This document shows, one piece after another, positions 31,677-39,005 of a stretch of 39,005 nt of DNA; position 1 is the stretch's first letter, and each line of letters opens with the position of its first letter. The stretch comes from Corynebacterium mendelii (GTDB taxonomy: Bacteria; Actinomycetota; Actinomycetes; Mycobacteriales; Mycobacteriaceae): positions 2,238-41,242 of the forward strand of contig NZ_JAFLEQ010000017.1 in assembly GCF_017307055.1 (NCBI RefSeq), written 5' to 3'. Made by a program: the position numbers and the translations under genes. A model generated the notes under the pieces. The model saw nothing but the letters and a program-made list of their open reading frames with translations, had not been told where the DNA came from and searched no databases.

Positions 31677-32072
31677 CTAGCAGTCAAGATGGGTGGCAAC
31701 CGGAAGAAGCTGGGCCAGTTTCCCGGCGCGGTTTCCCGACAGCGTCACCCGGGGGTTGTCGACGAGGGTGTCGGGCGCGTCCAGCCCCAGGGCCAGCCGC
31801 AGCCACACCAACGGCGTGGTTTCCACCACGTTCGGCGGGGTGCCGCGGGTGTGGGCGGGCCCGTCGATCAGTTGCACGGCCACAAACGGCGGCACCCGCA
31901 GCTCCACTGATTTGCCCGGGTTTTCCTGGGCCAGGATTCGCACCGACTGCCGGACGGCGGCGGCAATGCGGGCGCGCGGGGGCTCGGGTTGGGCTGTCGG
32001 ATCGGCCGCCCACGCACGAACTTCACGCAAACAAGCCCGCATCGTGGCGGCATCAACGGTTGTCTTCGGCAT
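31677..32072 (-). CDS. Sterol carrier (SCP)-like protein
   Basis: The 131-residue protein has the features of the bacterial SCP-like family found beside purF in corynebacteria and mycobacteria (as with Rv0807, from memory). These are a helical N-terminus (DAATMRACLREVRAWA) and the strand-rich core SVELRVPPFVAVQLIDG. The motif VVETTPLVWLRLALGL is followed by VTLSGNRAGKLAQLLPV. A short hydrophobic-ligand fold is likely; no ligand is known. ATG 32072 has TAGATT 8 bases upstream, which suggests leaderless expression. It is divergent from the thioesterase gene and co-directional with purF. Confidence 0.82.
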   Translation of the reverse strand: MPKTTVDAATMRACLREVRAWAADPTAQPEPPRARIAAAVRQSVRILAQENPGKSVELRVPPFVAVQLIDGPAHTRGTPPNVVETTPLVWLRLALGLDAPDTLVDNPRVTLSGNRAGKLAQLLPVATHLDC

Positions 32073-32080
32073 GGACACCC

Positions 32081-32086
32081 AATCTA
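32081..32086 (-). promoter_or_regulatory. -10 element of a leaderless SCP-like transcript
   Basis: TAGATT on the minus strand ends 8 bases before ATG 32072. Confidence 0.45.
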
Positions 32087-32289
32087 CCCGCCCCGCCCGG
32101 GCCTGCGGGGCCGGCATCGGCTGGCCGCGGTGCCGCACCGGTGGTGCTACCCTGTTTTTTCACCTTCCGCCGCTCGTCACCACTTCCCCGGCGCCCCCGG
32201 CATGCACCACCGGGCACGGTGCGGGCAGGTGGCTGCATGCCGCGAAAACGTCAGTGTTTTTGAAAACCGATTGGATGTTGCTTTCTGCC

Positions 32290-33273
32290 ATGCCCCTGAA
32301 AAACAGCCGCCAGACCCTGCGTTTCATGGCCGCCCCCACCGATGTGTTGACCGCCGGTGCTTTCGGCGTCGACGGCGGGCGGGTGCTGGAATGGATCGAC
32401 AAAGCCGCCTACGCCTGCGCCACCGGCTGGTCGGGCCGCTACTGTGTCACCGCCTATGTCGGGCACATCCATTTCACCCGCCCGATTCCGGTGGGCCATA
32501 TCGTGGAGGTCCGCTCCCGTATCGCGTTGACCGGACGGTCGTCGATGCACATCGTCAACGAGGTGCTCTCGGCCGATCCCCGGGAAGGGGTGTTTACCCG
32601 GGCGTGTGACTGTCTGGTGATTTTCGTCGCCAAAGACGAGGACACCGGTAAGCCGGTGCCGGTTGAAACCTACACCCCCAACACCGAGGAAGAGCGCTAT
32701 CTGCACTCGACTGCGCGGGCGCGCATCGGGCTTCGGCAGGCCATTGAAAAAGAGATGGCCGAACAAACCTATGACGGGCCCTCGGATGCGCCGCGGCTGG
32801 TGACCCGTTTCCTGGCCAGTCCCAACGATGTCAACTGGGGCGGCAATGTGCACGGCGGCACCGCCATGGAATGGATCATCGAATCAGGCACGGCCTGCAC
32901 CATGGAGTGGGCCGGACAGCGCACCGTGGCCGTCTATGCCGGGGGAATCAGGTTCTACCGGCCGATCCACATCGGGGACCTGATCGAGGTCGATTCCCGG
33001 CTGATGCGCACCGACACCCGGTCGATGCAGGTCAGCATCCACGTCCGGGCCGGTTCCCCGCTCACGGGACGCGACAACCTGCCGACCGCGATCCATGCGG
33101 CGGTCACGTTCATCGGCATTGATGTCGACGGCCACAGTGTGCCCGCCCGGCAGTTCACCCCCCGCACCGAGGAAGACATCCGCCTGGCCGAGCATTCCGC
33201 CACGCTGCGCAAGCTCCGCGCGGAATACGCCCCGCAGCCGTTGACCACCCGCCGTGCCTCACAGATGCTGTAG
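32290..33273 (+). CDS. Double-hotdog acyl-CoA thioesterase (YciA/Acot-like)
   Basis: The 327-residue protein contains two hotdog domains. The first is TLRFMAAPTDVLTAGAFGVDGGRVLEWIDKAAYACA (about 9-44) onward. The second is LVTRFLASPNDVNWGGNVHGGTAMEWIIESG (about 172-202), with the catalytic N..GN.HGG motif intact. The first copy lacks the GN.HGG residues (GAFGVDGG), so catalysis probably relies on the second. The family hydrolyses acyl-CoA esters in the cytoplasm. ATG 32290 is chosen from the family start; ATG 32275 adds five residues. It converges on the hemolysin-III gene with only 9 bases between stops. Confidence 0.88.
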   Translation: MPLKNSRQTLRFMAAPTDVLTAGAFGVDGGRVLEWIDKAAYACATGWSGRYCVTAYVGHIHFTRPIPVGHIVEVRSRIALTGRSSMHIVNEVLSADPREGVFTRACDCLVIFVAKDEDTGKPVPVETYTPNTEEERYLHSTARARIGLRQAIEKEMAEQTYDGPSDAPRLVTRFLASPNDVNWGGNVHGGTAMEWIIESGTACTMEWAGQRTVAVYAGGIRFYRPIHIGDLIEVDSRLMRTDTRSMQVSIHVRAGSPLTGRDNLPTAIHAAVTFIGIDVDGHSVPARQFTPRTEEDIRLAEHSATLRKLRAEYAPQPLTTRRASQML

Positions 33274-33282
33274 CCGGCCGTG

Positions 33283-34002
33283 TCAGCCCGCCTCCACCAC
33301 GATCATCCACACGGCCACCAGGTGGATCACCGCCGCCACCACCGTGGCGGCGTGGAACCATTCGTGGTAGCCGAATACCCGGCTCTTTCTCCCCGGCCAG
33401 TGGAAGCCGTAGGCCAGTGACCCCACCGTGTAGACAATGCCCCCGGCCACCAAAAGCCACACCACCGCCGCCCCGCTGGTGTGCCACAACACCCCGGCCA
33501 GCGGCACAATCAGCCAGCCCAACCCGGCATAGACAATGACATCGACCAGCGGCGGATGGCCGATCCAGACCACATTCATCACCACCGCGGCCACCGCCGC
33601 ACCCCAGGCGACGGGAAGCAGCCACGCGGCATGTCCGGGCGGCAGCGCCAACAGACACACCGGGGTGTAGGTGCAGGCGGTAAAAACCGCAATCATCGAA
33701 TGGTCCAGGCGCTGCCACACCCGCACGGAACCCGGCCGGGAGAAGGGGTAGAGATGGTAGAACGCCGACACCCCGAACAGTCCGATCAGCCCGGCCGAAT
33801 AGACCACCGCCCCGAGCACCGCGGCAGCGGTGCCGGTGACCGCGGCATAGGTGACCATCACCCCGGCCTGGACCAGGGCCGCCACCGCGGCAGCCAGATG
33901 CATGAATCCACGCATGACCGGCCGCCGCCCCCGGTCGGCGACACAACGGGTCACCGCAACAATATCGGTGGGAGCGGCATCAACTCCGGTGGTTCGGCCC
34001 AT
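33283..34002 (-). CDS. Hemolysin III family membrane protein (TrhA/YqfA-like)
   Basis: The 239-residue integral membrane protein has about seven hydrophobic segments from residue 36 on. Family marks are GFMHLAAAVAALVQAG, FGVSAFYHLYPFSRPGSVRVWQRLDHSMIAVFTACTYTP and YGFHWPGRKSRVFGYHEWFHAATVVAAVIH. The conserved His and Asp residues (YHL, LDHS, HEWFH) form the putative zinc site of the PAQR/hemolysin-III superfamily. In other bacteria relatives influence membrane energetics or fluidity; real hemolytic action is doubtful. ATG 34002 has AAGAAGG upstream. Confidence 0.9.
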   Translation of the reverse strand: MGRTTGVDAAPTDIVAVTRCVADRGRRPVMRGFMHLAAAVAALVQAGVMVTYAAVTGTAAAVLGAVVYSAGLIGLFGVSAFYHLYPFSRPGSVRVWQRLDHSMIAVFTACTYTPVCLLALPPGHAAWLLPVAWGAAVAAVVMNVVWIGHPPLVDVIVYAGLGWLIVPLAGVLWHTSGAAVVWLLVAGGIVYTVGSLAYGFHWPGRKSRVFGYHEWFHAATVVAAVIHLVAVWMIVVEAG

Positions 34003-34208
34003 GGCACACGCCTTCTTTGTGTGTTTCCCCGCCGGCGGCCACGCCTCCGGCCCGGCCACCGGCGCTGTGCGAGACCCCAGGCTACACCGCCGCACACACC
34101 CGTCGGCCTGTCACCTTCTCCAGTACCCCAATCCGGCCGGGGACACCCGCCGGACGCACCCGGCGGGCCCGGTGGTGGCGGCCTGTGCCGGTCACTGCCG
34201 GATACGGC

Positions 34209-34214
34209 TAGTCT
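34209..34214 (+). promoter_or_regulatory. -10 element of a leaderless transcript (small membrane protein)
   Basis: TAGTCT ends 6 bases before GTG 34221. Confidence 0.5.
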
Positions 34215-34220
34215 GGCAGC

Positions 34221-34508
34221 GTGCAACCACTGAGCGAACCAGCCGCCGACCCCGCGCTTTTTTCCTTTTCCCCGCCGATGATCGCCGTCAGCTGCCTGTG
34301 GGTGCTGACCGTGGCGGTGGCGGTGATCATCACCCAGAAACGCCACGGCGACCCGTGGCGCAGCATGGCGGTGTTTTCCGCCACCGTGCTGCTGCCGTTT
34401 ATCGGTTTCGCCCTGTGGGTTGTGTGGACGGTGGTGGCGATCACCCGGCAGGACCCCACCGCCGCACAGACCGTGGCCCGCCGCCGCGCCGGGCGCGATG
34501 CCCGCTAG
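34221..34508 (+). CDS. Small two-TM membrane protein, function unknown
   Basis: The 95-residue protein has two hydrophobic segments, MIAVSCLWVLTVAVAVIIT (20-38) and MAVFSATVLLPFIGFALWVVWTVVAI (49-74), and a basic C-terminus (ARRRAGRDAR). The pattern LPFIG..LW....I resembles PLDc-N-type small membrane proteins, but I do not assign a family with confidence. GC3-rich codon use and the -10 hexamer before the GTG support it as a real gene. It converges on the protease gene with 13 bases between stops. Confidence 0.65.
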   Translation: MQPLSEPAADPALFSFSPPMIAVSCLWVLTVAVAVIITQKRHGDPWRSMAVFSATVLLPFIGFALWVVWTVVAITRQDPTAAQTVARRRAGRDAR

Positions 34509-34521
34509 CCGCCCGCGGCGG

Positions 34522-35592
34522 CTACTTGCCGGGGTTTGACTGGCCGAACAGTTCGTTGGTGCAGGCTGCCCCGTAGACCAGCTGGCGGCAGCGCACCGGC
34601 CAGGAAAAGCCCTGGAAGGGCATGGTGGCAAAGGTTTGTTCCGGTCCCCCGGCCTGACGGCCGATAAACGGTTTCAGCCCGGAGGCCCCGATCCCGGTGA
34701 AGACGCGGTTGCTTTGTGTTTCCAGCACGCTGCCGGTGTCCAAAATCCCGATCATGGTGCGCCCGCCGGACGGATCCTGTATCCACACCGGGCCGCCGGA
34801 ATCACCGCCCACCGTCACCCGCCGGTCACCGGCCGGGATATAGCCGTTGAGTTCGAAAGCCCCGTCGATAGCCACCGGTGCCGGGCCGGCATCGCCGGTG
34901 ATCCGGCCGGTGACTTTCACATCGGCCAGTTTCACGCACACCGACTGCTGTTGTTTGCGCGACCACACGCACAGGTTGTTGTGCTCCACCCGGGAGGGTA
35001 CCCCGGCGTCCCGCCAGTCACCGAGGGTGTCGCCGGTGAAGATATTGCTGCCGAGCATCTGCGGATCGACCGTGACATATGCCACATCCGCCCCGCCGCT
35101 GCTGCCGAAACCCACCCCGTCACCGATATACAGCGGTTTGGGGTCGGTGCCCGGAACATACACCCGGGCCGGGGCATCGGCCGGTTGCGGTTCATGCTGT
35201 TTCAGGCAGTGACCGGCAAACCACAGCCGGTGGGCGGCGGCATCAACGTAGCCGACGGTGCAGCTGCTGGCCGCAGCGTAGTCGTCGTTGTCGATGTCCG
35301 GGGAGCGCAGCACCAGGATGTTGCTGCCCTGGTTGACGGCCCCGGCCACCGGCAGGCCGAGCGGCGGACCGGCGTCGACCGCGGCCGGCGGGGTCATCGC
35401 CGGGTCGATGCCGCGGTAGCGGCAGCGCCACGAATCATTGTCCGGGTTGCGCCCGCCGGTGCTGGCCCACACCACGCACACATCACGCAGGTTGATCCAG
35501 GTGCGGGTGACCACCGCCCCGATGGCCATGCCGCAGGCCAGCGCCACAACAACCACCGCACCGGCCACCGCCACCGCTTTTGTCCGCTGCAT
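34522..35592 (-). CDS. Membrane-anchored or secreted trypsin-like serine protease
   Basis: The 356-residue protein begins with a hydrophobic signal or anchor (AVAVAGAVVVVALACGMAIGAVV, 6-28). A chymotrypsin-like catalytic triad is visible: H128 in FAGHCL, D169 in GGADVAYV and S265 in GGDSGGPVW. Disulfide candidates include C111/C129 and C208/C219. It lacks a PDZ domain, unlike HtrA, and has a C-terminal tail with a Cys pair (VRCRQLVYGAACTNELF). Probably acts outside the membrane; substrates are unknown. GGTGAG precedes the ATG. It is downstream of and co-directional with purL, but a terminator separates them. Confidence 0.88.
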   Translation of the reverse strand: MQRTKAVAVAGAVVVVALACGMAIGAVVTRTWINLRDVCVVWASTGGRNPDNDSWRCRYRGIDPAMTPPAAVDAGPPLGLPVAGAVNQGSNILVLRSPDIDNDDYAAASSCTVGYVDAAAHRLWFAGHCLKQHEPQPADAPARVYVPGTDPKPLYIGDGVGFGSSGGADVAYVTVDPQMLGSNIFTGDTLGDWRDAGVPSRVEHNNLCVWSRKQQQSVCVKLADVKVTGRITGDAGPAPVAIDGAFELNGYIPAGDRRVTVGGDSGGPVWIQDPSGGRTMIGILDTGSVLETQSNRVFTGIGASGLKPFIGRQAGGPEQTFATMPFQGFSWPVRCRQLVYGAACTNELFGQSNPGK

Positions 35593-35635
35593 GAATTCTC
35601 ACCCATCTTCCCCGGGGCCGCTGGTTGCATCGTCG

Positions 35636-35666
35636 AAAAAACAGCCACCCCCTTCCGGGGTCTGGC
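35636..35666 (-). terminator. Terminator after purL
   Basis: On the minus strand GCCA-GA-CCCC-GGAA-GGGG-G-TGGC (35666-35644) is followed by TG and six T residues (35641-35636). A second perfect stem, TGGCCCCGG/CCGGGGCCA (35663-35692), overlaps it. Confidence 0.8.
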
Positions 35667-35772
35667 CCCGGCGGGGTGACCGGCCGGGGCCAGGCAGTCC
35701 CGTGCCGTAAGCATGGGTGTTCCGTGTGAACAACCGGGCCGCTGCCCGTTGGGCTGTGCCGGTTGCGGGCGG

Positions 35773-38127
35773 CTATTCAACCACCGAGTTCGCGCCGACC
35801 GCGTGGCCGAAGATATCGGGAAGGGTGGATTCCCAGGCCTTTTTCAGGTCGGCCACCGCAATGGTGATCTCCTTGTCGTCGCGTCCGGTGATCCGCAGTT
35901 TCGCGGCGCTGCCGGTGATACCGGTGTGCCCGATACGCACACAGGGCACGCCGCAGGACTGCGCCAGTTCCTCGACCGCGGACGCCGCCGACGGCAGGCA
36001 GGCCACCACCGCACGGGAAGCCGATTCGGAGTACAGCGCGGTGAACATGTCGGGGTGAACTCTGCTGGTGTCCACACTCACCCCGGTCATTGCCCCGTTG
36101 CCGCCGGTGACGGCCATCTCGATGATGGCCTGCGCCAGACCACCCTCGGACAGGTCATGGGCGGCGGTGATGATGGTGCGCTGGCCGGGGGAGGTTTGGC
36201 TGGTGAAGAAATCGGCCAGTTTCTGTTCGTTGGCCAGATCAATCTGCGGCGGCATACCGGACAGTTCCCCGTCGCCGCTGACCTGCTGCCAGATGGATCC
36301 GCCCCACTCGTCCAGGGTGGTGCCCAAAAGCAGCAGCTGTTCTTCTTCCTCGACCAGGCCGATGGTGGTGCCGATCCGGTCGGCCACATCGTCAATCACG
36401 CCGAGCACACCGACCAGCGGGGTGGGGTGGATGGCTTCCTGCCCGGTCTGGTTGTAGAAGCTCACATTGCCCCCGGAGACCGGAATACCCAGTTCACGGC
36501 AGCCGTCGGCCAGACCGTGGACGGCCTCCCGGAACTGCCACATGACAAACGGGTCTTCCGGGGAACCGAAGTTCAGGCAGTTGGTCACCGCCACCGGCCT
36601 GGCACCGGTGACAGCCACATTGCGGAAAGCTTCCGCCAACGCCAGGCGGGCACCGGTTGCGGGATCGAGTTTGGTGTAGCGGCCGGAGCAGTCGGCGCTG
36701 ACCGCCACCCCGCGGCGGGATTTCTCGTCGATGCGCAGCATGCCCGCGTCGGCGTTTTTCGCCAGAACGGTATTGCCGCGCACATAGCGGTCGTACTGTT
36801 CGGTGATAAACGCCCGGGAGCACAGTGCCGGGGAGGCGGTCATGGTCATGATGGCCTCCCGGATATCGTCCACATCAGTGGGGATATCGATCGGCGCCTG
36901 CTGCTGGATATCCGATTGCCAGTCCGGGCGGGTGAACGGGCGCTCATAGACCGGCCCCTGGTGGGCGATGGTGTGCGCGGGGGCGTCAACAACCGTTTCC
37001 CCGCGGTGGACGATCACCAGATGATCATCGTCGGTGACCTCACCGATCTCGGCGCAGGTGACATCCCAGTGCCGGCAGATGGCACGGAACTTATCGACAT
37101 CCTCGGGTTTGACGACCGCACACATGCGTTCCTGTGATTCGGAGGACAAAATCTCGGCCGCGGTCATGTTGTCCGCCCGCAGCGGCACCATATCCAGGTT
37201 GACTTTCATCCCGCCGTCACCGGCCGCGGCCAGCTCACTGGTGGCGCAGCTCAAACCCGCACCACCCAGATCCTGGATGCCGACAACCACGCCCGCCCGG
37301 TACAGATCCAGGCAGCATTCGATGAGTACTTTCTCCGCGAAGGGGTCGCCGACCTGGACGGCGGGAAGCTTGCGTTCCGCGCCTTCCTCGAAGGTATCCG
37401 ACGCCAGTACCGACACCCCGCCGATACCGTCCAGGCCGGTCCGGGCGCCAAACAGCATCACTTTGTTGCCCAGGCCCGAAGCAAAAGCCAGCTTCAGGTC
37501 CTCTTTTTTCAGCTTACCCACGCACAGCGCGTTGACCAGCGGGTTTCCGGCGTAGCAGTCGTCGAAGACGGTTTCACCGCCGATATTGGGAAGCCCCAGG
37601 CAGTTGCCGTAGCCGCCGACACCGTCAATCACCCCGGGCAGCACCCGCTGGGTATCCGGCGCCTTCGCGGGCCCGAAGCGCAGCTGGTCCATCACTGCAA
37701 TCGGGCGCGCCCCCATGGCCATAATGTCGCGGACAATACCGCCGACACCGGTGGCCGCACCCTGGTGCGGTTCCACATAGGAGGGGTGGTTGTGGGATTC
37801 GACGCGGAAGGTCACCGCCCAGCCGTCACCGACATCGACCACACCGGCGTTTTCGCCGATACCGGCCAAAATCTTGGAGTTCATCTCCTCGGTGGTGGTT
37901 TCCCCGAAGTAGCGCAGGTGCACTTTGGAGGATTTGTAGGAGCAGTGCTCGGACCACATGACCGAGTACATGGCCAGCTCCGCGTCGGTGGGCCGCCGTC
38001 CCAGAATCTCTTTGATGCGGGCGTACTCGTCGTCTTTCAGGCCCAAAGAGGCGTAGGGCTGCTCGTCGTCGGGGTTGGCGGTGGCCGCGTCGACGGTGTC
38101 GTTGAAGCTTGTGTGATGCTCGGTCAC
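35773..38127 (-). CDS. purL: Phosphoribosylformylglycinamidine synthase, large subunit PurL
   Basis: The 784-residue enzyme is the ATP-dependent part of FGAM synthase; it uses ammonia delivered by PurQ with PurS as bridge. The catalytic His61 is in [10 protein letters not shown]. Other marks are [50 protein letters not shown], and in the second half [21 protein letters not shown] and [12 protein letters not shown]. The size is that of the small-type PurL requiring PurS and PurQ, both present upstream. Start GTG 38127 gives [10 protein letters not shown]. 115 bases separate it from purQ; a stem-loop GTCACCGGC/GCCGGTGAC (38196-38236) lies in the gap. Confidence 0.97.
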   Translation of the reverse strand: MTEHHTSFNDTVDAATANPDDEQPYASLGLKDDEYARIKEILGRRPTDAELAMYSVMWSEHCSYKSSKVHLRYFGETTTEEMNSKILAGIGENAGVVDVGDGWAVTFRVESHNHPSYVEPHQGAATGVGGIVRDIMAMGARPIAVMDQLRFGPAKAPDTQRVLPGVIDGVGGYGNCLGLPNIGGETVFDDCYAGNPLVNALCVGKLKKEDLKLAFASGLGNKVMLFGARTGLDGIGGVSVLASDTFEEGAERKLPAVQVGDPFAEKVLIECCLDLYRAGVVVGIQDLGGAGLSCATSELAAAGDGGMKVNLDMVPLRADNMTAAEILSSESQERMCAVVKPEDVDKFRAICRHWDVTCAEIGEVTDDDHLVIVHRGETVVDAPAHTIAHQGPVYERPFTRPDWQSDIQQQAPIDIPTDVDDIREAIMTMTASPALCSRAFITEQYDRYVRGNTVLAKNADAGMLRIDEKSRRGVAVSADCSGRYTKLDPATGARLALAEAFRNVAVTGARPVAVTNCLNFGSPEDPFVMWQFREAVHGLADGCRELGIPVSGGNVSFYNQTGQEAIHPTPLVGVLGVIDDVADRIGTTIGLVEEEEQLLLLGTTLDEWGGSIWQQVSGDGELSGMPPQIDLANEQKLADFFTSQTSPGQRTIITAAHDLSEGGLAQAIIEMAVTGGNGAMTGVSVDTSRVHPDMFTALYSESASRAVVACLPSAASAVEELAQSCGVPCVRIGHTGITGSAAKLRITGRDDKEITIAVADLKKAWESTLPDIFGHAVGANSVVE

Positions 38128-38242
38128 GGTTTTATGTTCGTCCTGTGTTGGCGTGAATGTGTGTCGAAAAAATGCGGGACACGCGGTTTTTTAGGAGTCA
38201 CCGGCCGACCCGGCCCCGCCGTGGTCGCGCCGGTGACCGTCA

Positions 38243-38917
38243 TCAGGCGGTGACGATCGAGTCGATGGCCGAGGCAATCAGCCCCAGCCCGTCGGTGGAG
38301 GGGCCGGTCAAGTCCTCGACCGCATGCTCCGGATGCGGCATCAACCCCACGACCCGTCGGTTTTTACTGGTCACACCGGCAATATCGCCCATCGAGCCGT
38401 TGAAGTTGTCGGTGTAGCGGAACACCACCCGGCGTTCTTCCTCCAGCATCTCCAGGGTGAATTTGTCAGCCTGGAAACGGCCCTCGCCGTGCTTGGCGGG
38501 AATGAAAATCTTCTGCCCTTTTTCAAACGCACTGGTCCAGGCGGTGTCGGTGTTTTCGACGGTGAGGTAAGTGTCCACGCAGTGGAAGTGCAGGCCCTGG
38601 TTGCGGGTCAGGGCACCGGGCAGAAGGCCCGCTTCGGTGAGAATCTGGAATCCGTTGCAGATACCCAACACCGGCATCCCCTGGTTGGCTTTGTCGATGA
38701 CACTGGTCATCACCGGCGCCAGCGCGGAGATCGCGCCGCTGCGCAGATAGTCGCCGTAGGAAAACCCGCCGGGAATGATCACTGCGTCGACGTCTTTGAG
38801 ATCAGTGTCGGCATGCCACAGGCTGACAGCCTCCGCCCCGCCGAGCCTGACGGCGCGGGCGGCATCGACATCGTCGAGTGTTCCGGGGAAAGTGACAACT
38901 CCGATCCGGGCGCTCAC
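38243..38917 (-). CDS. purQ: Phosphoribosylformylglycinamidine synthase, glutaminase subunit PurQ
   Basis: The 224-residue class-I glutamine amidotransferase provides ammonia to PurL. The catalytic triad is C87 in LGICNGFQ, H195 and E197 in [25 protein letters not shown] is the oxyanion-loop region typical of PurQ. GTG 38917 overlaps the purS stop by four bases (GTGA), a coupled arrangement normal for purS-purQ. Confidence 0.97.
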   Translation of the reverse strand: MSARIGVVTFPGTLDDVDAARAVRLGGAEAVSLWHADTDLKDVDAVIIPGGFSYGDYLRSGAISALAPVMTSVIDKANQGMPVLGICNGFQILTEAGLLPGALTRNQGLHFHCVDTYLTVENTDTAWTSAFEKGQKIFIPAKHGEGRFQADKFTLEMLEEERRVVFRYTDNFNGSMGDIAGVTSKNRRVVGLMPHPEHAVEDLTGPSTDGLGLIASAIDSIVTA

Positions 38918-39005
38918 TGGGCGTTCTCCTCGCGGATGATTTCGAATTCCTCGATGACGGTGTTGGCCAACAGCGTGGAGGCCATTTTCTCGAGTTCGGC
39001 ATCGG
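38914..39005 (-). CDS. purS: Phosphoribosylformylglycinamidine synthase subunit PurS, C-terminal part
   Basis: The frame at the window edge reads [20 protein letters not shown] and then EIIREENAQ before TGA. This is the C-terminus of PurS (about 80 residues in full), the bridge subunit of FGAM synthase. The start lies beyond the window. The stop overlaps the purQ start. Confidence 0.92.
   Translation of the reverse strand, partial: DAELEKMASTLLANTVIEEFEIIREENAQ

Noticed and set aside
1..39005. CRISPR arrays, phage genes, insertion sequences, toxin-antitoxin pairs
   Set aside because: No repeat-spacer pattern, transposase, integrase or toxin-antitoxin signature was seen on either strand.

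Overview
The window is a high-GC actinobacterial chromosome segment, almost certainly Corynebacterium. The evidence is gene content and order (ramA, cysK-cysE, an ActA/Cat-type CoA-transferase, dusB, phoU, pstBACS, mshD, ygfZ, purM-purF-purL-purQ-purS), the mycothiol synthase gene, an McbR-type operator and a RamA orthologue. The order follows the C. glutamicum ramA-to-purS region as I remember it, with insertions and losses. I cannot name the species.

Layout. 1-2.6 kb: ramA, then about 1.6 kb with no convincing protein gene. That stretch holds a clear cobalamin riboswitch on the + strand and a strong terminator 700 bases downstream. 2.6-5.6 kb: a cobalt importer operon, cbiMNQO, on the - strand and convergent with the riboswitch transcript. 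6.3-8.2 kb: cysK (perfect McbR-type operator) and cysE for cysteine synthesis. 8.2-12.3 kb: a small GNAT protein, a secreted lipocalin, five tRNA genes (Phe, Asp, Asp, Glu, Lys), an ATC-hydrolase-like gene lying between the two identical tRNA-Asp copies, and an SdpI-like membrane protein. 12.5-15.9 kb: the CoA-transferase gene actA and divergent dusB. 16.2-22.7 kb: phosphate control and uptake, with phoU, then mscL, then pstB-pstA-pstC-pstS under a tandem 11-bp PHO-box-like array. 23.1-28.5 kb: mshD, a LmeA/DUF2993 protein, a nitrobindin-like protein, a class-IV aminotransferase, ygfZ and a DUF3073 protein. 28.7-39 kb: purine biosynthesis (purM, purF, purL, purQ, purS partial) interspersed with an SCP-like protein, a double-hotdog acyl-CoA thioesterase, a hemolysin-III family protein, a small membrane protein and a secreted trypsin-like protease.

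How it works together. Cysteine made by CysE/CysK feeds mycothiol synthesis (MshD). RamA regulates acetate and carbon metabolism, in which the CoA-transferase acts. PhoU and PstSCAB handle phosphate. The pur genes make IMP precursors. Many genes (cysE, the ATC-hydrolase-like gene, phoU, mshD, DUF2993, nitrobindin, the aminotransferase, ygfZ, purF, SCP and the small membrane protein) have a TAnnnT-type -10 hexamer ending 6-8 bases before the start codon, so they are probably transcribed as leaderless mRNAs.

The most unusual element is the apparently orphan cobalamin riboswitch. It has its own promoter, a switch hairpin and a downstream terminator, but controls no recognisable gene and points at the 3' end of the cobalt transporter operon. 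No phage, insertion sequence, CRISPR array or toxin-antitoxin system was seen.
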